Positions 7,671 through 15,614 of a DNA stretch of 64,000 nucleotides are shown piece after piece. The notes below the pieces were generated by a model. That model saw only the letters and a program-made list of their open reading frames with translations, was not told the origin of the DNA and ran no database searches. The position numbers and the translations under genes were made by a program. Each line of letters begins with the position of its first letter. The first letter of the stretch is position 1. This DNA is from an uncultured Sphingomonas sp. GTDB taxonomy: Bacteria; Pseudomonadota; Alphaproteobacteria; Sphingomonadales; Sphingomonadaceae. The stretch lies in assembly GCA_946482655.1 (NCBI GenBank), contig CAMLSA010000002.1, forward strand, positions 19,345 through 83,344, read 5' to 3'.

Positions 7671-9415
7671 GACTTGACCTCCGCGAGCGCCGGACGCTGT
7701 TGGCCGGCCTGGAGGGCGCGCAGCACTTCCTCGCGCGGGCCATATTGGGTGACCTGGCCGCCGCGCAGGACCATGAGCTTGTCGGCGCCGGCGAAAATGC
7801 TCGGCTTGTGCGACACCATGACGATGGTCGCGCCGCGCGCCTTGATGCCCTCGAGCGCTTGCAGCAACGCGGTCTCGCCATCGGCATCGAGGTTGGCGTT
7901 GGGTTCGTCGAGGATGACCACCTTCGGCTCGCCATAGAGCGTGCGCGCGAGGCCGACGCGTTGCCGCTGGCCGGCCGACAATACCACGCCGGATTCGCCA
8001 AGGTCGGTATCGTAGCCCTTGGGAAGCCGGAGGATCAGTTCGTGCGCCCCGGCGGCCTTGGCCGCTTTGACGATGTCGGCATCGTCCGCCCCGACCGCGA
8101 AACGGCAGATGTTGTTGCGTACGGTGCCGGCGAAAAGCTCGGTATCCTGCGGCTGGTAGGCGACGTTCCTGCCGAAGTCGGCCCGATCCCAGCTATACAC
8201 GTCGGCACCGTCGAGACGGACGGTGCCGCTGTTCGGTTTCCAGATCCCGCACATCAGCCGCAGCATCGTCGACTTGCCGGCGCCCGATGGCCCGATGACG
8301 CCGACCATTTCGCCCGGCCGGATCAGGAAGTTCAGGTTGACGAGGACGAGGCTCGGCGCGCCCGCGGGAGCGAAGCTGACATTCTCGAAGGTGATCCTGC
8401 CCTCCGGGACGGGCAATTGCGTCGCCGGCACCGGCGGCTCGTACTGGTCGAGCACTTCCTGCAGGCGGCGATAGGCCTGGGCGCCCTCGAACAATGCCTT
8501 CCAGGAGCCCATGATCCGGTCGATCGGCGCGAGCGCGCGCGACGACAGGATCATGTTGGCGAACAGCAGGCCGGGCGCGATGTCGCCGACGATGATCAGC
8601 CAGGCGCCGAGCCCGATGATGAGAATCTGGATCAGCATCCGCACGAAGCGGATCGCCGCGGCGTAGAAGCTGCTGCGCTGGTTTGCCACCACGCCCATCT
8701 GGAGGGCGACCTGCCGGAAATGTGCCCAGGCGGCCCCTAATGTGGGCAGCATGCCGAGGGCGCGGACGATCTCCGCGTTGCGCAGCGCCGCATCGGTGAA
8801 CGAATAGCTCTTGATCGAAGCCTGGTTCTGCTCCTTGAGCGCGCTGTGGGTCGCGCGGTCCTGGAGCCATGCCAGGATCAGCAGGACGAGGCCGCCGAGG
8901 AAGGTCAGCGCGCCGACCCAGGGGTCGATCACGAACAATATGCCCATGAACACCGGGATCCAGGGCACGTCGAATATCACCGTGGTACCATTGCCGGCGA
9001 TCATGCTCCTGACCATGTCGAGATCGCGCAGCGCCTGGGCGTGCGATCCGCCCTTGCGGCGGACGACGAGGTCGAACAGCGCCGCGAAGGTGCTGCTGGC
9101 GAGCCGCCGGTCGAACGCGACACTGTAATTGATCAGCACCTGGGTCCGGAAGTGATCGAGAATGCCTGACACCAGGAAGACGATGGCCGCGCCGACGGTC
9201 AATACGATCAGCGTGGCGCCGCTATGGCTGGTGAGCACCCGGCTGTAGATCTGGTTCGTGTAGATAGGCAGCGCGAGATAGAACAGATTGCTCGCGAGGC
9301 TGAACAACCCGGCGAACAGGAACGAGGTCTTCCCCATCGCCAGAGCATCGGCGAGCGGGTTCGGAGCTTTCTGGGCGGAGCCGGGTATCATTGGGGCAGA
9401 CACAATCCTGAACAT
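7667..9415 (-). CDS. Type I secretion ABC exporter (PrtD-like permease/ATPase)
   Basis: 582 residues. An N-terminal six-helix transmembrane region (~30-300) is fused to one ATPase domain with Walker A GPSGAGKST (~375-383), signature LSAGQRQRVGLARTL and Walker B VVILDEPNANLD. Without the extra N-terminal C39-like domain of HlyB, it belongs to the PrtD/RTX-protease exporter group. It energises secretion of an unfolded RTX substrate. The ATG at 9415 has no clear ribosome-binding site and lies right at the edge of a hairpin (9418-9445); an ATG eight codons later is an alternative start. Lies between tolC and hlyD on the minus strand. Confidence 0.93.
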   Translation of the reverse strand: MFRIVSAPMIPGSAQKAPNPLADALAMGKTSFLFAGLFSLASNLFYLALPIYTNQIYSRVLTSHSGATLIVLTVGAAIVFLVSGILDHFRTQVLINYSVAFDRRLASSTFAALFDLVVRRKGGSHAQALRDLDMVRSMIAGNGTTVIFDVPWIPVFMGILFVIDPWVGALTFLGGLVLLILAWLQDRATHSALKEQNQASIKSYSFTDAALRNAEIVRALGMLPTLGAAWAHFRQVALQMGVVANQRSSFYAAAIRFVRMLIQILIIGLGAWLIIVGDIAPGLLFANMILSSRALAPIDRIMGSWKALFEGAQAYRRLQEVLDQYEPPVPATQLPVPEGRITFENVSFAPAGAPSLVLVNLNFLIRPGEMVGVIGPSGAGKSTMLRLMCGIWKPNSGTVRLDGADVYSWDRADFGRNVAYQPQDTELFAGTVRNNICRFAVGADDADIVKAAKAAGAHELILRLPKGYDTDLGESGVVLSAGQRQRVGLARTLYGEPKVVILDEPNANLDADGETALLQALEGIKARGATIVMVSHKPSIFAGADKLMVLRGGQVTQYGPREEVLRALQAGQQRPALAEVKS

Positions 9416-9417
9416 GA

Positions 9418-9445
9418 CGCCCGCCGGTCAGCCGCCGGACGGGCG
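9418..9445. repeat. Hairpin in front of the exporter gene
   Basis: Inverted repeat with arms CGCCCG and CGGGCG enclosing an inner CCGG/CCGG pairing, only 2 bases upstream of the exporter start codon, in the 67-base gap after tolC. It may slow read-through or hide the ribosome-binding region. No T-run follows, so a classical terminator is unlikely. Confidence 0.4.
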
Positions 9446-9482
9446 CCTCTTATCACGATGCCCCATGGGCCGCGAAAGCTTT

Positions 9483-11159
9483 TCATCGCCGTGGACCTTG
9501 GTTGGCGGGAGCGGTTTCATAGTGCCTCAGGCTGGGCGGCAACTGGTCCGGGGTAATCAGCGGGCTGTCCATGATCGGCACGAGCGGTGCATCGGTGAAG
9601 CGCTTGTCGGGTGTCGGCTGCATCGCGGGCGATCCGGTCGGCTTCGGTTGACTGTCTCCACGCAGGTCGGGCCTGCGTTTCGGGTACAGCTTCGCCGATC
9701 CGACATGGTCGACCAGCATCAGCAGCGGGTCGGTCGGCAGCATTCCGCGCCAGCGGACCTTCTTGAACTCGGCCTCGGGATCCTTGGCCGGGATGGCCGA
9801 ATTGACCGTCCGCGCGTCGAGCTGGCCCATCGCCAGCAGGAGTGCGCTGCGCGCGATATATTCCTGGTATCGGCTCGACAACAGGTTCAGCTGAGCGGAG
9901 GCGAGCTCCTGCTCGGCGTTGAGCACTTCGGTCGGGCTGCGCAAGCCATAGCTCTCCTCGCGCTCCATGCCCGCGAAGGCGATCTGCGCGGCCTCGACCT
10001 GACGGGTCCCCGACACGACCGCGACGCGCGACGAGGTGAGCTGGTTCCATGCGAAGACGACATCCTGAAGGGCCTGCCGCCGCTCGGCGTCGACCACCGC
10101 CTGCGCGGCATTGTTGAGGTCCTGTGCCTGGCGGATGCGTGAGCGGATCGCACCACCCTGCCAGAGCGGCTGGGTGATCGTCAGCTGGGCGGTGATCTCG
10201 GTGCGATAATCGCGGGTCCTGAGCGGCTCGAGCGATCCGGACTTGCCGGCCGACGCCTGAATCGCCGCGCTTGGACGCTGATTGCCGCGCTGCTCGGCGA
10301 TATTCGCGCGCGACGCCTCTTCCGCATAGCGCGCTGTCTGGAGGTTGGCGTTTTCCGCGACAGCCACGTCCAGCGCCTCGTCGATCGAAGCCGGAAGGCC
10401 GGGCAGTTCGGGGAGAGGTTCGAGCTTGCCGGGCTCATGACCGACGATCCGGAGATATTCGCCCCGGCTGATCGCGAGCTGCGCCTCGGCGCTGGCGATC
10501 TGCACTTCGCCCGCGGCGAGGCGCGCATCGGCCTGCGCGACATCGGTGATGGTGACGTCGCGGACCTTGCGCCTGGCGCGCCGCGCGTCCATCTGGCTGC
10601 GCAGAACGAGGACGTTTTCGCGCGCCACCTCAAGCCGGCGCTGATCGCGCAGCACCGCGGCATAGGCCGCGATCACATCCTGGACAGTCTCGCCTTCGAC
10701 GCGCCGCAATTGTTCTATGCTGCCGCGGACATTGGCGCGCGCCTCTTCCAGCGCGCCGCGCTGCCGTCCGCCGCTGTAGACCTGCTGACGCAGGTTGAGG
10801 AAAGCCTCGCCGGCCTTCTCGCTCCTCTGCGTGCGCGAGCGCAGCTTGGAATAGTCATAGGCGGCCGTGGCGGTGAGCGACAGGTTAGGGCCATATTGCG
10901 CACGGGTCTGGACGTAAGCCTCGTTGGTGCTCTTCTGGCGATAGCGCTGCTCGACCAGTATCGGGTTGGTGGCGTAGGCGGCTTCCACCGCGTCCATCAG
11001 CGTTTCGGCCGAGCCGGGCACCGGGAGATTCAACAGTGCCGCCGCGCCCAGCATCAGCGGAGCGAGCCGACGTCTTCGGCGACCTGTCCAGTTGTCGATC
11101 GGATCGATGTTGAAAATCATCCAGTTCGCCGCCCATCGTTGGCGGATTCGCCCAAGCAT
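9483..11159 (-). CDS. TolC-family outer membrane efflux/secretion protein
   Basis: 558 residues. After an arginine-rich start comes a signal peptide ending near PVPGSA, then two tandem OEP repeats made of long helices and short barrel strands (TLMDAVEAAYATNP opens the first; RTRDYRTEITAQLTITQPLW opens the second), as in TolC. The last ~110 residues are a proline-rich extension. It forms the trimeric outer-membrane channel of the type I secretion system. First gene of the minus-strand secretion group; its promoter must lie in 11160-11369, shared with the divergent giant glycosyltransferase gene. An ATG 13 codons further in (MIFNIDPIDNW) is an alternative start. Confidence 0.92.
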   Translation of the reverse strand: MLGRIRQRWAANWMIFNIDPIDNWTGRRRRRLAPLMLGAAALLNLPVPGSAETLMDAVEAAYATNPILVEQRYRQKSTNEAYVQTRAQYGPNLSLTATAAYDYSKLRSRTQRSEKAGEAFLNLRQQVYSGGRQRGALEEARANVRGSIEQLRRVEGETVQDVIAAYAAVLRDQRRLEVARENVLVLRSQMDARRARRKVRDVTITDVAQADARLAAGEVQIASAEAQLAISRGEYLRIVGHEPGKLEPLPELPGLPASIDEALDVAVAENANLQTARYAEEASRANIAEQRGNQRPSAAIQASAGKSGSLEPLRTRDYRTEITAQLTITQPLWQGGAIRSRIRQAQDLNNAAQAVVDAERRQALQDVVFAWNQLTSSRVAVVSGTRQVEAAQIAFAGMEREESYGLRSPTEVLNAEQELASAQLNLLSSRYQEYIARSALLLAMGQLDARTVNSAIPAKDPEAEFKKVRWRGMLPTDPLLMLVDHVGSAKLYPKRRPDLRGDSQPKPTGSPAMQPTPDKRFTDAPLVPIMDSPLITPDQLPPSLRHYETAPANQGPRR

Positions 11160-11265
11160 GCACCTTCACGCTGGGGCGCCCAAATAGCCGCCTTGGCGTG
11201 GCTGTCAATTGCGGTACCCCCCTGCCATAGCCTTAACGGCTTGCAGGGAAACCGCTCCTATTTCT

Positions 11266-11280
11266 AAGAAGCCGCTTCTT
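11266..11280. repeat. Short palindrome in a divergent promoter region
   Basis: AAGAAGC and GCTTCTT around a single C give a perfect 15-bp dyad between tolC (minus) and the giant glycosyltransferase gene (plus). Position suits an operator controlling both directions; no regulator can be assigned. Confidence 0.35.
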
Positions 11281-11369
11281 TGCGCCGTGCTGAACAGTCG
11301 GCCTCGACAGGATGTTCCGCATGTCTCACCCTATTTCGTCACCGGTCGCGGCATGATAGCGAGCAGGAC

Positions 11370-14300
11370 ATGACGGGCGGGTTCTGGCGAAGGCGGGCGA
11401 CAAGACGTGCATTGGGCAGGGCAAACGCCGCCCGTGATGCCCGGTGCTGGGCGGCGGCGGCAGCGCACTATCGCCGCTTTCTCCGCTACAGGCCCGACGA
11501 CTTCGCGATCTGGGTCCAACTCGGTCACATGCTGGCCGAATGCGGCGACAGCGAGGGCGCCGATCAGGCCTACCGTGCCGCATATGACCTCAAGCAGGAC
11601 GACGCCGATCTGGCGCTGTGCCGCGGTCATCTGGCCCGCCGATCGGGCGACGTCGACGGCGCGATCATGCGCTATCGCCAGAGCTTCGACCTCGACGGCA
11701 ACGAATATGCCGCCGCCGCGCTTGCCGAATTGGTGCCGCCCGAGCCTGAGCCAGAACCAGAACCGGAAGCGCCGCGGGGAGGCCTGATCGAAGGCTGGTT
11801 CGAACGCTCCATTTCGGGGGTGCTGTTCGAAAGCGGCAGCGATGAGCCCTGGGTAGAGTTCCACACCGGCGGGCGGCTGGTCGGCCAGGCGGTGCCCGAG
11901 CGGCGGGAAGACGGCGTGCTCGCCTTTCGCGCCGTGCTAGACATCGAACTGGGCGAGAATGGCGAGGCCGTCGAGGTCACCGCGCTTCGTATGCCCGACG
12001 CCGCCCTGCTCGAGCCCGGCCCGGTGACGATGTTTCCGCCGTCGCGCCATCCCGCGGAGCACAAGGTCGCGTGGAGCGTGCCGGGCGAGGTCGTCAAGCC
12101 GCTCACCTTGCCGGTCGAGAGCGAGATCGCGCTGTTCGTCACCCATTCGCGCACGGGCAAGATCAAGCCGCATGTCCTGCCCTATCTCCGGGCTCTCAAG
12201 GCGCAGGGCCTCGGCATCTTCCTCGTCGCGACGGTGGATCGGCCGGTCGATCTGCCGGCCGATCTAATCGAACTCGCCGATGCGGTTATGGTGCGTCGCA
12301 ATGCTGGCTATGATTTTGGAGCCTGGAGCCACGCGCTCAAGCTCTATCCCCGCCTCTATGGCGCGACCACGCTCTACCTGCTCAACGACAGCGTGCTGCC
12401 CGCGACCGGCGATGGACGCATCGGCGCGATCATCGATCGCGTGCGCCGCAGCCCGGCCGATCTGATCGGGCTGACCGAGAGCCATGAATGGCGCTGGCAC
12501 GTCCAGAGCTATTTCCTAGCGATCAAGCCGCGGCTGCTGTCGTCGCGCTCCTTCCACGGCTTCATGGACGACCTGCGGTTGCTCACCCGCAAGGATCATG
12601 TGATCCGCGCCTATGAAATCCGCCTCGGCGAGATGGCCGAGCAGACCGGGCATGACGTGGAGATCCTGTTCCCGAGCGCGACCGCGATCAACCCGACCCT
12701 GTTCGGCTGGCGCCAGCTGATCGCCGATGGGCTGCCGCTGGTGAAGCTGCTGCTGCTGCGCGGCGAATTCGAGGCGGCCGACATCGCCGGTTGGCGCGAA
12801 ACCCTGGGCCAGGCCGGCTTCGACGTGCCGCTGATCGATGCGACCCTGGCGGCAGCGGCCGAACAGGGGCCGATCGATGACGGCGGCCGCCTGCTCGCCC
12901 GCCGGCTGCCGCATGCAAGGCTTGGCGAGGGACCGGTGCGGGTCGCCTTCTACGGCCCGTGGAATTACGACAACGGCCTCGGCCAGGCGAGCCGCGGGAT
13001 CATCGCCGCGATCCGGCGCACCGGCGCGCTGCTCAATCTCCACCCCATCAAGAAGCCCTTCCATATCCACAGGCCGCTGGCGCCACCCGCCGACATCGTC
13101 GATTTCGAAGGCCGTGCCGACATTGCGCTGGTTCACCTGAACCCGGACAGCTGGCACCTGCTGACCGACGAGCAGCGCGCCGCCATCGCCGATGCGCATC
13201 GCCGGATCGGCTATTGGGTATGGGAGATGGGCCATATCCCGCCCGCCTGGCGGCGCAACTTCGGCGCGGTCGACCGGATCTGGGCGCCCAGCCAATATTG
13301 CGCGGACCTGTTCACGGCGCAGGGATCGGCGCCCGTCGATGTCATTCCCCATGTCGTGCCGGTCACCGAACCGGCCGTGCCCGATCGGGCGGGCGCGCTC
13401 GCGCGGCTCGGCCTCGCCCCTGATCGCCGCACCATCCTCTATGTGTTCGACGGATCGAGCTATCTGGTGCGCAAGAATCCGGCGGCACTGGTCCGTGCCT
13501 TTTCGGCGTCCGGGCTCGGCGCGCGCGGCTGGTCGCTGATCCTCAAGACCAAGCATCTCCACGACCGGCCCGAGGAAGGCGAGGCCTTTCGGGCGCTCGT
13601 CGAAGCCACCGAGGGCGCGCTGCTGATCGATCGGTCGATGATGGCCGGCGAACTTGGCGAGCTCATGGCGCTCGCCGACATCTATGCTTCGCCGCATTGT
13701 TCAGAAGGCTTCGGGCTGACGATCGCCGAGGCGATGGCGGCCGGCAAGGCGGTGGTGGCGACCGATTTCGGCGGCAGCCGCGACTTCCTCGATGCGAGCA
13801 GCGGCTGGGCGGTCAAGTGGCACAAATGGCGGCTCGATCGGGATTTCGGCCATTATACCGAGGGCGGCGAGTGGGCGAGGATCGACGAGCCCGCGCTAAC
13901 CGCGACGCTGATCCGCGCCGCCGGCGCGATCGAGGCGGGCGGCGATGCCAAGGGAGCGGCGGCGCGCGAGCGGATCGCCGAACGGCTGTCCTATGAGGCG
14001 GTGGCGGCGAGGGTGTCCGCCAGCTTCGCCGCGACGTCGGCGGCGCCCGGCAATGAGGGCGGTACGCATATCGCCACCAATCTCGGCGCGGGGGTTCCAG
14101 TCGAACGGGCGCAGCTGGATACGGCGCTGCGCCTGGTCCTGCTGAGCCCCGACGGCGTGCTCGATGCGCCGCTGCCCGAAGATCTGCCGGCGGACCGCGA
14201 TCACTGGATCGTGCTGGCGCCGCGCGAATCGGTTCTGTCGCCGCTGTTCGAGCATGACTGGCGCGAGGCCGTTGCGGCGCGCCCCGATGTCGGCATCTTC

Positions 14301-15527
14301 TACGGCGACGATTTTGCCGCGGCCGAAGATCGGGGGAACGATCAATTGCGGCTCAAGCCCGCCTTCGATCTCACCCTCCTCGCGGCGCAGGACTATATCG
14401 GCGCGCCGCTGATAGTCCGGGCTTCGCTGTTCGCCGAGATCGGTCTGCGGCCCGAAACGGGAGCTGCGATGCTCGACGATCTTCTGTTTCGCGCCCACCA
14501 GGCCGGGGCTTCGATCGAACGGATAGCGAAGGTGCTGCTTGCGTATCGCGGGCCGCGACCGCGGGCGGAGCGGGCGGTCCGGCGCGCCATGCTGTCCCGG
14601 CAGGCGCAATTCGCGCACCATGGCTTTCGCGACGGCCGGGCACCGGGCAGCCTGGCCCAGGTCCGCGAGTTCGGCGGCGCCTTTCCCGACGTGTCGCTGA
14701 TCGTCCCCACCCGCCGGAGCAAGCTGTCGGGGGCGCGCACAGCCTGTGTCGAACAGCTGCTCAAGGCGGTCGCCCGGACCGATTGGCCGTTGGAGCGGCT
14801 GACGGTGATCGTCGGCGACGACATCCCCGGCGAACCCGCCTGGGCGGGGAAGAACTGGCCCTTCGCCCTGCGGCGGATCGAGACGCTGCGCGGCGCGGAC
14901 GAACCCTTCAACTATGCCGCCAAGATGAACCTGCTGTGGCGAAGCGCGGCGAGCGAACAGATCGTGCTGATGAACGACGATCTGCTCCCCACCGAGCCGG
15001 GCTGGCTGAAGGCGCTGATCGGGTTCACGATGGATGAGACCGTCGGCGGCGCGGGCGCGCGGCTGCTCTATCCCGATGGCCGGTTGCAGCACGCCGGCAT
15101 AGCCCCGCTGTTCGGCGCTATCGCCCATCCCTGGGCCGAACGGGTGAAGGTCGCGGGCAGCTATCAGGATTGGGCGCTGGTCCAGCGCGAATGGTCGATG
15201 GTGACGGGGGCGCTGTTCGCGACGCGCCGTTCAGTCCTGGAAGTGATCGACGGTTTCGACGAGCAGTTCACCCTCGAGTATAACGATGTCGACATGTGCC
15301 TGCGGATCAGGGCGCTGGGCTATCGTATCATCTGCACGCCCGAGGCCGAGATGATCCATGCCGAGAAGGCTTCCCGAGGCGAGACCCCCGCGGCTGGCGA
15401 TCAATATGCGCTGTTCCGCCAGCGTTGGGCTCATTGGCTCGATAACGATCCCGCCTGGCACCCGGGGCTTCGCCGCGACCGTTTCGAGGTGATGCCCGCA
15501 GACGACCCGGGAGCGTGGTACAGATAA
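11370..15527 (+). CDS. Giant multi-domain glycosyltransferase (TPR, RgpF-like, GT4, GT2)
   Basis: 1385 residues from the ATG at 11370 (AGGA just upstream; the frame stays open to a weak TTG at 11280). Domains in order: TPR-like helices (~15-120); a linker with repeated Pro-Glu; a RgpF-type domain (~250-470, starting EIALFVTHSRTGKIKPHV, with LYLLNDSVLP); a GT4 domain (~523-890, FYGPWNYDNGLGQASRGI to HCSEGFGLTIAEAMAAGKA); a GT2 C-terminal half without its nucleotide-binding half (~890-1080, DVGIFYGDDF, DYIGAPLIVR); and a complete GT2 domain (~1107-1360, VSLIVPTRR, LMNDDLLP, FDEQFTLEYNDVDMCLR). It probably adds several sugars in turn to one glycan, as multi-domain rhamnan-type enzymes do. No membrane helices. 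Sugars cannot be assigned. Confidence 0.85.
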   Translation: MTGGFWRRRATRRALGRANAARDARCWAAAAAHYRRFLRYRPDDFAIWVQLGHMLAECGDSEGADQAYRAAYDLKQDDADLALCRGHLARRSGDVDGAIMRYRQSFDLDGNEYAAAALAELVPPEPEPEPEPEAPRGGLIEGWFERSISGVLFESGSDEPWVEFHTGGRLVGQAVPERREDGVLAFRAVLDIELGENGEAVEVTALRMPDAALLEPGPVTMFPPSRHPAEHKVAWSVPGEVVKPLTLPVESEIALFVTHSRTGKIKPHVLPYLRALKAQGLGIFLVATVDRPVDLPADLIELADAVMVRRNAGYDFGAWSHALKLYPRLYGATTLYLLNDSVLPATGDGRIGAIIDRVRRSPADLIGLTESHEWRWHVQSYFLAIKPRLLSSRSFHGFMDDLRLLTRKDHVIRAYEIRLGEMAEQTGHDVEILFPSATAINPTLFGWRQLIADGLPLVKLLLLRGEFEAADIAGWRETLGQAGFDVPLIDATLAAAAEQGPIDDGGRLLARRLPHARLGEGPVRVAFYGPWNYDNGLGQASRGIIAAIRRTGALLNLHPIKKPFHIHRPLAPPADIVDFEGRADIALVHLNPDSWHLLTDEQRAAIADAHRRIGYWVWEMGHIPPAWRRNFGAVDRIWAPSQYCADLFTAQGSAPVDVIPHVVPVTEPAVPDRAGALARLGLAPDRRTILYVFDGSSYLVRKNPAALVRAFSASGLGARGWSLILKTKHLHDRPEEGEAFRALVEATEGALLIDRSMMAGELGELMALADIYASPHCSEGFGLTIAEAMAAGKAVVATDFGGSRDFLDASSGWAVKWHKWRLDRDFGHYTEGGEWARIDEPALTATLIRAAGAIEAGGDAKGAAARERIAERLSYEAVAARVSASFAATSAAPGNEGGTHIATNLGAGVPVERAQLDTALRLVLLSPDGVLDAPLPEDLPADRDHWIVLAPRESVLSPLFEHDWREAVAARPDVGIFYGDDFAAAEDRGNDQLRLKPAFDLTLLAAQDYIGAPLIVRASLFAEIGLRPETGAAMLDDLLFRAHQAGASIERIAKVLLAYRGPRPRAERAVRRAMLSRQAQFAHHGFRDGRAPGSLAQVREFGGAFPDVSLIVPTRRSKLSGARTACVEQLLKAVARTDWPLERLTVIVGDDIPGEPAWAGKNWPFALRRIETLRGADEPFNYAAKMNLLWRSAASEQIVLMNDDLLPTEPGWLKALIGFTMDETVGGAGARLLYPDGRLQHAGIAPLFGAIAHPWAERVKVAGSYQDWALVQREWSMVTGALFATRRSVLEVIDGFDEQFTLEYNDVDMCLRIRALGYRIICTPEAEMIHAEKASRGETPAAGDQYALFRQRWAHWLDNDPAWHPGLRRDRFEVMPADDPGAWYR

Positions 15528-15573
15528 CTGAAAACGCTCCCTATCTCGTGCGCAGCAAGGATTTTGGAGCATT

Positions 15574-15592
15574 TCGGGCTAGGCTCGCCCGA
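15574..15592. repeat. Small hairpin between two giant genes
   Basis: Arms TCGGGC and GCCCGA with a 7-base loop in the 87-base gap between the two large glycan genes. No T-run follows; it could reduce but need not stop transcription. Confidence 0.3.
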
Positions 15593-15614
15593 TCCAAGCG
15601 GCTAACCGGGCAGC

